Shown here piece after piece: positions 10,810 to 20,729 of a stretch of 64,000 bases of DNA. Made by a program: the position numbers and the translations under genes. The DNA comes from Cylindrotheca closterium (Eukaryota; Bacillariophyta; Bacillariophyceae; Bacillariales; Bacillariaceae): the NCBI GenBank assembly GCA_933822405.4, contig CAKOGP040001903.1, forward strand, positions 101,621 through 165,620, in the 5' to 3' direction. Every line of letters begins with the position of its first letter. The stretch's first letter is position 1. The notes below the pieces were generated by a model, which had not been told where the DNA came from, ran no database searches, and saw only the letters and a program-made list of their open reading frames with translations.

Positions 10810-12201
10810 TCATCCAAGACGACTCTTGATAGCTCGTCCACTGGAGGATTGATTCGTCGTCATCTTACTAGTACTATCATTACCTCCTCCTCCTCCTCCT
10901 GCTGCTGCTGCTGCTGCTGCGGACGGCGACGACGAATTGAACGATGATGCTGCTGCTGGCATCATGGCCATGAGGGACTTGCGAATGCTTTCCCTACTTT
11001 GCAAACTCATTTTTCGGGTCGGCCTTAGCTCTTTGTACTTGGAAGCCAATTGACCACATCCTTCAAAGGCCATTTCACCAATGCTGCTTATTTCCAATAA
11101 TGATGAGGATACTGAGGATACTCCTGATGAAGTAGGAGTATTCGTAGTCGCATTGTCCACAAGCAGCAATTCCTTCAACGACATGCACTGCAAAAAGCAC
11201 CCATGACCAATCGTCACTTTTTCACTGTCCTCCTCGTTGCTATGATTGTCGTTTTTCTTCTTCCTTTTCTTGACAACTTGCAAACTCACGCAATTGGAAA
11301 AGCATTCGTCTCCCAATTCTTCCACACTACTTGGCAATTCGATTTCGGTCAAAGAATGGCACATGCAAAAGGTGTGGGCGGGAATCCTTTTCAGTCGTTG
11401 TCGTTGACTTTGAGGACTATGACTGCTATTCGTAGAATCATCGTTACCATCGCCACGAAAGATCACGTGTTCCAAATCATAACATCCCTTAAAGGCGGCA
11501 TTTCCCAATTCCACCATGGTCGATGGCAATTCAATCGTTTGCAATTTGGAACATTGCTGAAAGGCTTGCATTCCAATTTTGATCAAACCTTCTTGCAATG
11601 TTACCTGCGTCAATCGACCACATCCACTCATGGCGGCATAGGGCAAATAGGGCAAACTTGGGGGAATGGAAATCTCCAACAAGTTGCGACACAATAGGAA
11701 TGCCTCTTCTCCTATTTCTTCCAATTGTACTATTGTATTCTTGCTGTTGGTAGTAGTAGTAGTAGTAAACTCGACTGTTCTCAAACCAAAACACCTGGCA
11801 AAACAACGGGCGGGTAATCGTTGCAAGGATGGATCGATTTGAACGTGTTGGATCCGACGACCCAAATCACGCAATTGGGGTGGATTGCCATTGTAAATGT
11901 AGGGGGGTTCCTCCTTCTTGGTGATGTTGTTGTTGTTGTTGTTGTTGTCCATGGTATCATCGTCATTGCTTTGCAACGAAGTTCCCGAGGATAGAGAATA
12001 TAATGAAGAAGTGGATATTTCAAAATTGGAAGACGGAATTTTGTCGACAGCATCTTGTGCTGTTTGTTGGTCTTGAGAAGGAGGAGCATGATCATTTTGT
12101 GCTGATGGTGATGATGGTGATGGTGATGATGATAATGGTGGTTCTTGGGTATCTGTGGTTTCATCTGATGCCGGTACTGTTGTTTCTTTAGTAGAGGCCA
12201 T
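10810..12201 (-). CDS. BspA-type leucine-rich repeat protein
   Basis: This 463-residue protein starts at the ATG at 12199-12201. The first 100 residues are S/P/Q/N-rich and disordered. From about residue 115 to 385 there are LRR_5 (BspA-like) repeats of about 23 residues, with the pattern IxxxAFxxCxxLxxIxLPxSVxxL, for example AFQQCSKLQTIELPSTMVEL and CFSNCVSLQVV. A serine/alanine/glycine-rich tail follows, with an A8 run and a G6 run. There is no signal peptide or membrane segment, so a cytosolic protein-interaction role is the simplest reading. BspA-type LRR families are strongly expanded in diatoms. The next gene upstream on the same strand has the same fold, suggesting an old tandem pair. 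Confidence 0.85.
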   Translation of the reverse strand: MASTKETTVPASDETTDTQEPPLSSSPSPSSPSAQNDHAPPSQDQQTAQDAVDKIPSSNFEISTSSLYSLSSGTSLQSNDDDTMDNNNNNNNITKKEEPPYIYNGNPPQLRDLGRRIQHVQIDPSLQRLPARCFARCFGLRTVEFTTTTTTNSKNTIVQLEEIGEEAFLLCRNLLEISIPPSLPYLPYAAMSGCGRLTQVTLQEGLIKIGMQAFQQCSKLQTIELPSTMVELGNAAFKGCYDLEHVIFRGDGNDDSTNSSHSPQSQRQRLKRIPAHTFCMCHSLTEIELPSSVEELGDECFSNCVSLQVVKKRKKKNDNHSNEEDSEKVTIGHGCFLQCMSLKELLLVDNATTNTPTSSGVSSVSSSLLEISSIGEMAFEGCGQLASKYKELRPTRKMSLQSRESIRKSLMAMMPAAASSFNSSSPSAAAAAAAGGGGGGNDSTSKMTTNQSSSGRAIKSRLG

Positions 12202-12674
12202 GGTCCTGGTGGTTGGTAATGACGAGGGATGACCGTGTCGTGTGCGGATGCTGCTGTGGAGCTTTTTGATTGGTTTTTCCTCGTTCCTCTTGCTTGTTCT
12301 TGCTGGTGTTGGCAGAGCAGGACGAGCTTCTTCAAGATTGATTCAATCTATCAGGCTCTTATTGCTGAGCTAAACTAATGCAGCAGTAAATTTGTCGTTT
12401 GTCCAGTATGATGGATGCGTTAGTGACTGACTCTTGTAGTTTGATGATGTGGGTCATCGATGGAAGCAAAATTTCGTCCATGACATGCTCGCAGATTGAT
12501 TCCAATGGGTCGACTCAGGCGATTCAAATGTTATATTTCCCACCGAGGCTGATATTGAATTGCGGTAATATCAATACCCTACTGGTAGCATGGTTGCATC
12601 TATCATGTGTATTTTCTTACATTATACTCTAAATTTATGTGTGTATTGGTTTGCGTTTGCTCTTACAGCATAGC
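12202..12674. other. spacer between the two LRR genes
   Basis: No gene is seen. The sequence should hold the promoter of the LRR gene at 10810-12201 and the 3' end of the next one. Confidence 0.5.
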
Positions 12675-14342
12675 CTATTTTGTAGTGAATTCCTTTAGAT
12701 ATTTGCCTTCTTTCAACGGTGGAAGAAAGGAGAGAACATTGGGAATCACAACATCAGCTCCGCAATGAATGCGACACTGCTGGCGGTCCTCTTGCTGATG
12801 ATCTGTTTGTTCTATTCTTGCCAATGACGACGGTGATGAGGAATCAAGATGATCATTCCCTTGCAATTGTAGTTTCCAAAGCCAACATTCCAGCAGTGAC
12901 AAGGATTCTTTTCGTTCGTGATATTCCAAGGCAAAGAAGACTCTTGCCACAAGCTCTAGCCGATCACAATAGTTGTGGTGATGTTCTTTGGTAACAGTAT
13001 CACAATTGTCTTTATCATCATCATCATCATCCCAATGTTCTAAAGCATATGACATCTTTTTGCTAATGACTTGCTTCCATGCCTTCAATCTAATTTGTGG
13101 CAATCGTGTCTTCACAATCAGGCTGTCAAACACGGCTTGGCACAGTTTCTGGCTGTCATTTGCTTGATGATTCCAACACAAATAGGCCAATGGTGTCCCT
13201 CCAAAAATGTCCTTGTCATGCAACATGCTAGAATGGGCAGCTTCTTGTTGTTCATGATGATGATGATGGTGACGATTTTTAGCAATATCAGCAGAAGCAG
13301 TTGTAGCAGTAGCATACTCATCTAGTAACAGTTGCAAGGCTTTTGCATTGGGAGCCCCCGACAAACAGAGCAAGTGCAATGGATTCATTCCGAATCCATC
13401 CACTCCAGTAATCCAAGCCTGAAGGTTGTTCCACTTATTGTCCGTTTTGGTTTTGGAGTAGACCTCCTTGACTATGTCTTGCAAGTGCTTCAACGAACCA
13501 GTAGAATTAGAATCATCATCAAAATCAGCGGTATGTTGGTGTTGGGACAGGTGATAACAGGCATCGTGTATGGGTAGACTTTCAAATCGATTGTTCAAGA
13601 GTCGGACCAAGGTTTCATCTTCGTAGGAGTCACCTTGGACGTAGTCTTGGAAACCAATCTTCAATAGGCTTCGATCCAACAATGGATAGGATCCCGCAAA
13701 TTCAAAGGCTCCCGGAATGATCATACTTCGCAAATTGGAACAATCCACAAAGCAATGGTCCCCAATGAAGGACAATCCCATGGGAAATTCGAGCGACAGC
13801 AACTGGGCACACTGTTGAAAACAATATCGTCCCAAATGGTCGACAGTCGCGGGCAAGGTAAGACTCGTCAAACAAAAGCAGCGTGCCATGGCCCAATCAC
13901 CAATTCGTTGGAGACCATGTGGCAAACGCAAGGATCGCAAGGATTTGCAAGACGCAAAACAAGATTCCTTAATGGTAGTCAATGCCAACGGCAGGTGGAC
14001 ATCTTTCAAAGAGACGCAGTTTTCAAACAAGGATTGTTCCAAAACTTGAATGGCATCGGAAAGCCAGACGGTGGTCAAACTGGAACAATCCACAAAGGCC
14101 ATGTCTTGCAAGACCTTGACAGACGATGGGATGTGTACCTCCAGCAAGGATTTGCAGTAGGCAAAGGCGGCTTGTTCAATGACTTGAAGTCCCTGTGGCA
14201 ATCGGACTTGACGCAGATTGTCCCAATATATGAAACATTCGTGAGAAATGAGTTTGACCTGTTCCTGGACCTCCACTTGTTCACTGTCTGCAGCGTCCGC
14301 CAAGAGTTCCGCCGCTTCTCCTAGATACAAATGAAACTTCAT
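12675..14342 (-). CDS. BspA-type LRR protein with ankyrin-like repeats
   Basis: This 555-residue protein starts at the ATG at 14340-14342; an upstream GTG is not used here. Residues 25-220 contain about eight LRR_5 repeats in the BspA pattern (AFAYCKSLLEVHIPSSVKVL, CFASCKSLRSLRLPHGLQRI). A middle section around residues 310-390 has ankyrin-like units: GMNPLHLLCLSGAPNAKALQ and GGTPLAYLCWNHQAND. The C-terminal third is helical with poly-D and poly-H stretches. This LRR_5 plus ankyrin layout is common in diatoms and points to a protein-binding scaffold with no known partner. No signal peptide is seen. It lies head-to-tail with the LRR gene at 10810. Confidence 0.85.
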   Translation of the reverse strand: MKFHLYLGEAAELLADAADSEQVEVQEQVKLISHECFIYWDNLRQVRLPQGLQVIEQAAFAYCKSLLEVHIPSSVKVLQDMAFVDCSSLTTVWLSDAIQVLEQSLFENCVSLKDVHLPLALTTIKESCFASCKSLRSLRLPHGLQRIGDWAMARCFCLTSLTLPATVDHLGRYCFQQCAQLLSLEFPMGLSFIGDHCFVDCSNLRSMIIPGAFEFAGSYPLLDRSLLKIGFQDYVQGDSYEDETLVRLLNNRFESLPIHDACYHLSQHQHTADFDDDSNSTGSLKHLQDIVKEVYSKTKTDNKWNNLQAWITGVDGFGMNPLHLLCLSGAPNAKALQLLLDEYATATTASADIAKNRHHHHHHEQQEAAHSSMLHDKDIFGGTPLAYLCWNHQANDSQKLCQAVFDSLIVKTRLPQIRLKAWKQVISKKMSYALEHWDDDDDDKDNCDTVTKEHHHNYCDRLELVARVFFALEYHERKESLSLLECWLWKLQLQGNDHLDSSSPSSLARIEQTDHQQEDRQQCRIHCGADVVIPNVLSFLPPLKEGKYLKEFTTK

Positions 14343-15204
14343 CGTCACTTATAGGTTTTGGTGATGGCTTGTGGTTGGTTCTTCATTGAATTGATATTTG
14401 TGTGTGGAAGGAAGGTTGATTCGATAATGGAGGAAGATCTTTCAGTAAGATACAGTACCAGGTACAAGCATCATCCATTTGAAGGATGGTGGAGGATGAC
14501 GGCATCATACTGCATGCTATGTATAATCAGAACAATATTCTGCGTCAGATCAGATTTTTTTGTTCGATTCTCTGACTCCTTAGACTTACTGACGTTTGTA
14601 ATGATAACGTGCATGGTAGTATCTTACACAAGAGAACTTTGTAGCATGAGGAATAGCGGAGAAGGAGAAATAATACAATGGTCTACAAAGGCCCGAGGTG
14701 AATGAATGAAGGAATGGGGGTATGCAATGTTTCAATTCAGAAATGTTTCAATTCTCGTCCTGAAACTTCCTACCACGAGCATGATCATCCAAGAATGAAA
14801 TCCAATGGAGGAACGAGACGACAGCGTCTTCTCATAGGATGAGGCAAGGCATAGCAATATCAATGAAGGGACCAAGGTCGTTGGCATCAACAGAAAATGA
14901 CAAAATCAGGGATTGTTTGTTTCATCATCTGAATCACTTGCAATTCGCCTGAAATCATGTCTGCTGTCAACTTTGGGTTTCGGTCAGTGTCAACGAACAT
15001 GAAGGATACACAACTTGCATGGGTGTTCTTAGTTCTTGATTGTTGTTTCAATGGGTGACTTGTGTTGAAAGTGGTATACTTGAGGCGGTCGGAGAGGACG
15101 AAAATTCAATTTTCGTCGAGAAGCTCAGAATTCGGAAGCAAAATTTTGTGATGGGTGATCAATGACATGTGTGTCGGTTTCAAAACTGAAAATGGACTAT
15201 ATAT
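14343..15204. other. gene-poor spacer
   Basis: No gene is recognised on either strand. Its right end is the 3' flank of the micropeptide gene at 15205. Confidence 0.5.
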
Positions 15205-15315
15205 TTATTCCTTCTTTTCTTCTTCGTCTTTCTTTTCGGTGTACTTTTGGTATCCGACGTAAGCGGCAGCAGCAGCAACAACGGTGGTAGCAATAACGAC
15301 GACGGCCTTGTTCAT
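15205..15315 (-). CDS. 36-residue single-span membrane micropeptide
   Basis: A short frame on the minus strand encodes 36 residues, with the ATG at 15313-15315 in an AAAATG context and a TAA at 15205-15207. It begins MNKAVVVIATTVVAAAAAYV, a clean hydrophobic helix of about 18 residues, and ends with a charged tail rich in K and E (KKDEEEKKE). This is the layout of a tail- or signal-anchored single-pass micropeptide. A matching acceptor (TTTTTGACAACAG) and donor (AG|GTATGT) define a predicted 126-bp intron in the 5' UTR at 15343-15468, which supports a real transcript. CRE-like sites lie further upstream. No family is recognised, and its function and membrane are unknown. Confidence 0.6.
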   Translation of the reverse strand: MNKAVVVIATTVVAAAAAYVGYQKYTEKKDEEEKKE

Positions 15316-15342
15316 TTTGAATGTGTGCGAACAAATGAAATT

Positions 15343-15468
15343 CTGTTGTCAAAAAGAAGGGTCAATCACGAAGGAGTCGGAAAACAAGACATCAAGACAG
15401 CTGTTAGATCAATGAAGGGGGGGAAAGACAAGAATACGCTCCAGTGGAACTTGGTCATCGTTACATAC
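15343..15468 (-). other. predicted 5' UTR intron of the micropeptide gene
   Basis: Read on the minus strand the segment begins GTATGTAACG after an AAAAG exon end and closes with a pyrimidine-rich tract and ACAACAG. It lies 27 nt before the micropeptide ATG. Its size is in line with the other introns in the window (74-91 bp). The call is by eye. Confidence 0.5.
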
Positions 15469-15543
15469 CTTTTGAAGAAAAGATGTGAGACAAAGGAGAA
15501 GAAGGACTGGTGAAAATCGTTCATTCGCAACCTTCGCATGTTG

Positions 15544-15619
15544 TGACGTCAGTCAGCCGAATAGTTTTTGATTGGTCAATAGCATCTTGTCTGAGGTTGC
15601 CAGAAGTTATGACGTAAGC
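15544..15619. promoter_or_regulatory. CRE-like pair with CCAAT box
   Basis: A perfect palindromic CRE, TGACGTCA, is at 15544-15551; an inverted CCAAT box in ATTGGTCAAT is at 15571-15580; and a second site, ATGACGTAAG, is at 15610-15619. TGACGT/ACGTCA are the core of the CO2/cAMP-responsive elements known from the diatom PtCA1 promoter. They lie 230-300 bp upstream of the micropeptide ATG and upstream of its predicted UTR intron, a plausible promoter position. Confidence 0.5.
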
Positions 15620-15928
15620 ATTTTTGGCCGTCATAAACGAAAAGAGAGGTCTAACTCATTCATTGTTCTTTTGACTTTAGCCATCTCATCTTGTCTCATC
15701 CGATGAGATACGTGCATACTTACTGTACAAAACAAAGCGCAGTTATATCAGTGTGGACCACAAACACGGTGCAGTGTCAGCGTTCAAGCAAACTATGTAA
15801 ATGTAGAAGTGTGCAATGAGTCAATCAGTGTCTAGTTCTAGATTAAAATATTGTACAGTCTGATGAATTCATAATCACACTTTGCGACAGGATTCACATA
15901 AAAAGAGGATTGATTCCACCTGTTTCAT

Positions 15929-17563
15929 TTAGGCAGCCTCAATATCCTTGACCGGAGCAGGAGAAGCTTCAGATTCTTCTTCTTCGTTCAACTGTTCCAA
16001 GTACTTGACCTCAGCTTGAATACCAGCGGCATAAGCTCCCTTCTCTTCCTCAGAAGCGTCAGCCATCATATCCTTCATCTTCTTGATGTTGGACAAGATG
16101 CGCTCACGTCGCTGAGAGAATGTCTCGGGAACGGACTCGAGGTTCTTGATGGCCTCTTCCCAGTTCTTGGGGGCGACAAGGACGGTTCCGATGCTAAAGT
16201 CACGGCCAGGGTGCATGGAAGTATCGGGCTTTCCTCCGGCTTCACGCTCTTCGGCAGTTCCGACATAAACCTCATCCAATTGGAATCCAGCAATCTTCTT
16301 GTGGATGGTTCCAAAGAACCAAGAGGCAGCGCAGATACCGGTAGCTTCAATCGCCAACACAACGTTCAACATGATGTAAACGAAGGGGTTGGAAAGGAAG
16401 GCGATGGGGAAGGCAGATGCAACCAATTGCCAAGAGATGGACGCAAGGATGGTGGTGATGATAGCTCCAAGGAAACCCAAGTTGAAAAACTCTTGAAGGC
16501 CGTCAGACACACCAAAGATGTTCTCGTCCTCTCCGATCTTGATGTTCAAAGTGGTGACACGGGCGGCGACAAAGAAGATAAGCGTCACGGTAACTTGACG
16601 TCCGACCATGAAGCCTGGAAGGTTGCGTCCCTCTCCCTTGAACAACAAGTTGCAGGTACGGCGGGCCATTGGGTGGTCTCCACGGTCTTCCTTCTTGAAC
16701 TTGGAAACGGCGAAGAAGGCAATTTGCATGGCCTCAAGAAGACCAACAAGGGAAAGCAACACAAAAAAGATGATCACGGCGGCCCAGTTGGGGATGAAGT
16801 CCCACATGGTAGTCTGTCCCTTGAAAAGAGCTTCGAGGGTGACAGCCAAAGAAAAGCAAAGGACGACGGTCGAAAAGAGAACACGTCCCCAGTGGAAGAA
16901 GGCCTTGGCAGCACTGCGTGGTGGCTCGTTGGTCACAATGGGCTTTCCGGCGGCAAAGTAAAAGCAGTCGCGGATCAAGTAGCACACGTGCATGAATCCG
17001 GTCATCTCAATCAACAAGGTGCAGTACAAGGTAAAGGTCATGAAGTGCGTGTTGATGTAATCAAGCATGCAGTGAGAAGCGTTCACTTGGGCAGTCAATT
17101 GTCCAATGTTCACGTTTGTCAACACCATGGCAATACCAGATCCCAAAAAGATGTCAGACACCCATTGTGGAAGACCAAGAACGGAAGCTCCTTCAAGAGG
17201 AGATCCGCAAAGAGAGATGGTAAAGTTGATGAAGATGACCATGAATTGACGTCCCATAAGGTAACGGTCGAGGTTGTCTCCCTTGTGTCCAAGAGAGCAG
17301 ATTTGGTAGGTGATCTTGTGAGAGTCCTTGTAGAGCTCACGGTCGATGGGGGGAAGACCGACCATGGAGCATTGGCCACCTTCGACCATACTCATCCAAA
17401 GAATACCGAGCCACATGACAACAAGGGCGACGACGGGGTGAGCATCGTTGGCAACCTTGGTGTTCTCAGTGAACATCAATGCGGTGACGATGACCACAGA
17501 GAAGATGACAAGACATGTCGAGTAGAACTGCTTGAAAAGATCAAGTGGGGAGTTAGACAACAT
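15929..17563 (-). CDS. SIT: silicon transporter, copy a
   Basis: This 544-residue plasma-membrane protein belongs to the diatom silicon transporter family, which takes up silicic acid (sodium-coupled in marine diatoms) for cell-wall building. About ten hydrophobic segments are visible in residues 15-420. The two family signature pairs are present: EGGQ at 61-64 with GRQ at 104-106, and EAMQ at 277-280 with GRQ at 321-323, one pair in each half of the internally repeated fold. The last 90 or so residues are cytoplasmic and predicted to form a coiled coil, ending in an acidic tail. The frame extends to 17632, but the conserved MLSNSP start is at 17563. This copy has Leu9 and Asp80, where most copies have Ile and Glu. 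It shares an upstream block with SIT-e and SIT-f. Confidence 0.97.
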   Translation of the reverse strand: MLSNSPLDLFKQFYSTCLVIFSVVIVTALMFTENTKVANDAHPVVALVVMWLGILWMSMVEGGQCSMVGLPPIDRELYKDSHKITYQICSLGHKGDNLDRYLMGRQFMVIFINFTISLCGSPLEGASVLGLPQWVSDIFLGSGIAMVLTNVNIGQLTAQVNASHCMLDYINTHFMTFTLYCTLLIEMTGFMHVCYLIRDCFYFAAGKPIVTNEPPRSAAKAFFHWGRVLFSTVVLCFSLAVTLEALFKGQTTMWDFIPNWAAVIIFFVLLSLVGLLEAMQIAFFAVSKFKKEDRGDHPMARRTCNLLFKGEGRNLPGFMVGRQVTVTLIFFVAARVTTLNIKIGEDENIFGVSDGLQEFFNLGFLGAIITTILASISWQLVASAFPIAFLSNPFVYIMLNVVLAIEATGICAASWFFGTIHKKIAGFQLDEVYVGTAEEREAGGKPDTSMHPGRDFSIGTVLVAPKNWEEAIKNLESVPETFSQRRERILSNIKKMKDMMADASEEEKGAYAAGIQAEVKYLEQLNEEEESEASPAPVKDIEAA

Positions 17564-17791
17564 AGTGATTGATTGTGTTGTCAAAGATACAAAATTGTGA
17601 GTTAGGAATTGCACTGATATCAAAAGATACAAAAATCAAACGGCCAACACACAGCTTGTCCGTGAGGTCGATCGCCAATGCCCACCAATTTCCGGGAATG
17701 AATGCCGGTATGTTTGTGTATGTAGAGATCCGATTGATATTTTCCAAGCGTTGGACGGACGTTATTTGCTGGGATTGGCCGTGTGGCTGGC
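17564..17791 (-). promoter_or_regulatory. SIT-a promoter block, shared with SIT-e and SIT-f
   Basis: Read on the minus strand this 228-bp block aligns along its length with 42011-42228 upstream of SIT-e and partly with 45979-46188 upstream of SIT-f. It contains CACGGCCAATCCCAG-like sequence with a CCAAT box (17769-17783) and CTCACAATTTT (17591-17601) 27 nt before the ATG. Conservation between genes 25 kb apart on opposite strands suggests functional promoter sequence or duplication that included it. Confidence 0.65.
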
Positions 17792-19063
17792 TTGTCACCT
17801 TGAACTTGAAACAACTTACAAGGAAAGGGCTAACAAAGCTCCAACAATATCAAACACAACATTATGATACCGGTACGCATCATTATGCAGTTCAACTGAA
17901 TGAATCAAGGATTGAACATTCGCTTATATGCATGTATATCATTTGCAAACACGGAAGATGTCCTGAATATTTTCTTTAAGATACTCCATGTTCTTTCTTG
18001 TTTTTCCTTGGTAGCAAGGGAAATGATGCTGCTGAACCAGCACTATATAGATAACGTCTGCATCCTCCCAATCGTATCAATAACACAAAGCTTCTTAGGA
18101 GAAGGATACTCGGTTATTGCCTTACTGACAAGTACTGCCTGGTGAATCGCGTATACATCATGACCAATTCAAATGAAGAGAGATAGGACACGTCTGATTT
18201 GCAACTTGAAAAAGATTTTGGTGGAGACGATACGTTGTCGGTGTGATGACGACCATCATATATATGCGAGCTGCCAACTGAAAGATTCTCGAACGATGAA
18301 TATTGACGACCCTGCCGCTACTTTGATCAGATAAATTCGATAATGCTCTCTTGCCCCTGATGATCTCGGCAGTAATTTCGCATTCTCCAAACTGAAAGGA
18401 GATATATATCACGCTTTGAGTAAAACTGCCGAGTATGTATCGGATCGTATTCTTTTTTCAGGTAAACACCAAAACTGATGCCATACAGTATAAAGTGGTA
18501 TTCGATGAAGGTGTCGCTGTTACTTGAACTCATTCCGTGCCAATAAGCACTGCGACTGCTGTGCCAACATTCGATGCTGGGTTATTTCTGATGATTCCAA
18601 AGCTAAACGTTGCTCCAGTGAAAAGACATCTGCTCACCATGAGGGTTCACAATAAGGTTCACAATGTCTCTACATATTGAAGCCGCCCCAACATGAGCCA
18701 ATGAATGGCGTTCGTTGTATCACGTTGGATAATCTTTTGATAAATAGGTGACTACCGAAAAGATGTTACCACCGATAGAAATCGCATAGTGTGTGTCAAA
18801 ACCCTGTCTATTGAACCAATAGAACAACAAATCAAGTTGTCCGAAATATCTCTATATTATAAAACTAAATGCCACACATTTTGATCGGATGGAAACATGG
18901 CCAGGACTAAGAGGCTGCAAGTAGAAATAGAGGAAGATGAATCAATTTCTATATCAAAATTTAAAAGATAGCTTTCACTTGATGGATTCACTTAAATACC
19001 ACGACACTCATCAGTGTGCAGGAGTCCCGAAATAACTCCGGAGCGCATCAGTCCCAAAACAAT
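17792..19063. other. spacer between SIT-a and SIT-b
   Basis: No gene is recognised in about 1.27 kb. Short open frames here lack motifs and show no splice partners. Confidence 0.5.
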
Positions 19064-20698
19064 TTAGACGGCTTCAACGTCTTTCATCGGAGCAGGAGAA
19101 GCTTCAGATTCTTCTTCTTCGTTCAACTGTTCCAAGTACTTGACCTCGGCTTGAATACCAGCGGCATAAGCTCCCTTCTCTTCCTCAGAAGCGTCAGCCA
19201 TCATATCCTTCATCTTCTTGATGTTGGACAAGATGCGCTCACGTCGCTGAGAGAATGTCTCGGGAACGGACTCGAGGTTCTTGATGGCCTCTTCCCAGTT
19301 CTTGGGGGCGACAAGGACGGTTCCGATGCTAAAGTCACGGCCAGGGTGCATGGAAGTATCGGGCTTTCCTCCGGCTTCACGCTCTTCGGCAGTTCCGACA
19401 TAAACCTCATCCAATTGGAATCCAGCAATCTTCTTGTGGATGGTTCCAAAGAACCAAGAGGCAGCGCAGATACCGGTAGCTTCAATCGCCAACACAACGT
19501 TCAACATGATGTAAACGAAGGGGTTGGAAAGGAAGGCGATGGGGAAGGCAGATGCAACCAATTGCCAAGAGATGGACGCAAGGATGGTGGTGATGATAGC
19601 TCCAAGGAAACCCAAGTTGAAAAACTCTTGAAGGCCGTCAGACACACCAAAGATGTTCTCGTCCTCTCCGATCTTGATGTTCAAAGTGGTGACACGGGCG
19701 GCGACAAAGAAGATAAGCGTCACGGTAACTTGACGTCCGACCATGAAGCCTGGAAGGTTGCGTCCCTCTCCCTTGAACAACAAGTTGCAGGTACGGCGGG
19801 CCATTGGGTGGTCTCCACGGTCTTCCTTCTTGAACTTGGAAACGGCGAAGAAGGCAATTTGCATGGCCTCAAGAAGACCAACAAGGGAAAGCAACACAAA
19901 AAAGATGATCACGGCGGCCCAGTTGGGGATGAAGTCCCACATGGTAGTCTGTCCCTTGAAAAGAGCTTCGAGGGTGACAGCCAAAGAAAAGCAAAGGACG
20001 ACGGTCGAAAAGAGAACACGTCCCCAGTGGAAGAAGGCCTTGGCAGCACTGCGTGGTGGCTCGTTGGTCACAATGGGCTTTCCGGCGGCAAAGTAAAAGC
20101 AGTCGCGGATCAAGTAGCACACGTGCATGAATCCGGTCATCTCAATCAACAAGGTGCAGTACAAGGTAAAGGTCATGAAGTGCGTGTTGATGTAATCAAG
20201 CATGCAGTGAGAAGCGTTCACTTGGGCAGTCAATTGTCCAATGTTCACGTTTGTCAACACCATGGCAATACCAGATCCCAAAAAGATGTCAGACACCCAT
20301 TGTGGAAGACCAAGAACGGAAGCTCCTTCAAGGGGAGATCCGCAAAGAGAGATGGTAAAGTTGATGAAGATGACCATGAATTGACGTCCCATAAGGTAAC
20401 GGTCGAGGTTGTCTCCCTTGTGTCCAAGAGAGCAGATTTGGTAGGTGATCTTGTGAGATTCCTTGTAGAGCTCACGGTCGATGGGGGGAAGACCGACCAT
20501 GGAGCATTGTCCACCTTCGACCATACTCATCCAAAGAATACCGAGCCACATGACAACAAGGGCGACGACGGGGTGAGCATCGTTGGCAACCTTGGTGTTC
20601 TCAGTGAACATCAATGCGGTGACGATGACCACAGAGAAGATGACAAGGCATGTCGAGTAGAACTGCTTGAAAATATCAAGTGGGGAATTAGACAACAT
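19064..20698 (-). CDS. SIT: silicon transporter, copy b
   Basis: A 544-residue SIT nearly identical to SIT-a and SIT-c through the ten-span membrane core and the coiled-coil tail. The EGGQ/GRQ and EAMQ/GRQ signatures are at the same residues (61, 104, 277, 321). It differs in its very C-terminus (APMKDVEAV instead of APVKDIEAA) and in having Ile9 and Glu80. The start is the ATG at 20698; the upstream sequence is not alignable with SIT-a beyond a variant TTCACAATTTC element at 20719-20729. Codon use is strongly biased, with no TTA, CTA or TCA in frame over long stretches, which is why the opposite strand also stays open. Confidence 0.97.
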   Translation of the reverse strand: MLSNSPLDIFKQFYSTCLVIFSVVIVTALMFTENTKVANDAHPVVALVVMWLGILWMSMVEGGQCSMVGLPPIDRELYKESHKITYQICSLGHKGDNLDRYLMGRQFMVIFINFTISLCGSPLEGASVLGLPQWVSDIFLGSGIAMVLTNVNIGQLTAQVNASHCMLDYINTHFMTFTLYCTLLIEMTGFMHVCYLIRDCFYFAAGKPIVTNEPPRSAAKAFFHWGRVLFSTVVLCFSLAVTLEALFKGQTTMWDFIPNWAAVIIFFVLLSLVGLLEAMQIAFFAVSKFKKEDRGDHPMARRTCNLLFKGEGRNLPGFMVGRQVTVTLIFFVAARVTTLNIKIGEDENIFGVSDGLQEFFNLGFLGAIITTILASISWQLVASAFPIAFLSNPFVYIMLNVVLAIEATGICAASWFFGTIHKKIAGFQLDEVYVGTAEEREAGGKPDTSMHPGRDFSIGTVLVAPKNWEEAIKNLESVPETFSQRRERILSNIKKMKDMMADASEEEKGAYAAGIQAEVKYLEQLNEEEESEASPAPMKDVEAV

Positions 20699-20718
20699 CG
20701 TGATGGATGGATCTTATT

Positions 20719-20729
20719 GAAATTGTGAA
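20719..20729 (-). promoter_or_regulatory. TTCACAATTTC element upstream of SIT-b
   Basis: This variant of the CTCACAATTTT element lies 20 nt before the ATG. Further upstream, at 20876-20886, is ATTGGACCAAT, a CCAAT box readable on both strands, about 180 bp from the start. Confidence 0.45.

Noticed and set aside
16016..17572. Long antisense frames (about 518-570 codons) opposite every SIT gene
   Set aside because: They are open in all copies because the sense strand avoids TTA, CTA and TCA codons. Their translation is rich in G, H, D and K without any domain, and they mirror the conserved sense gene.
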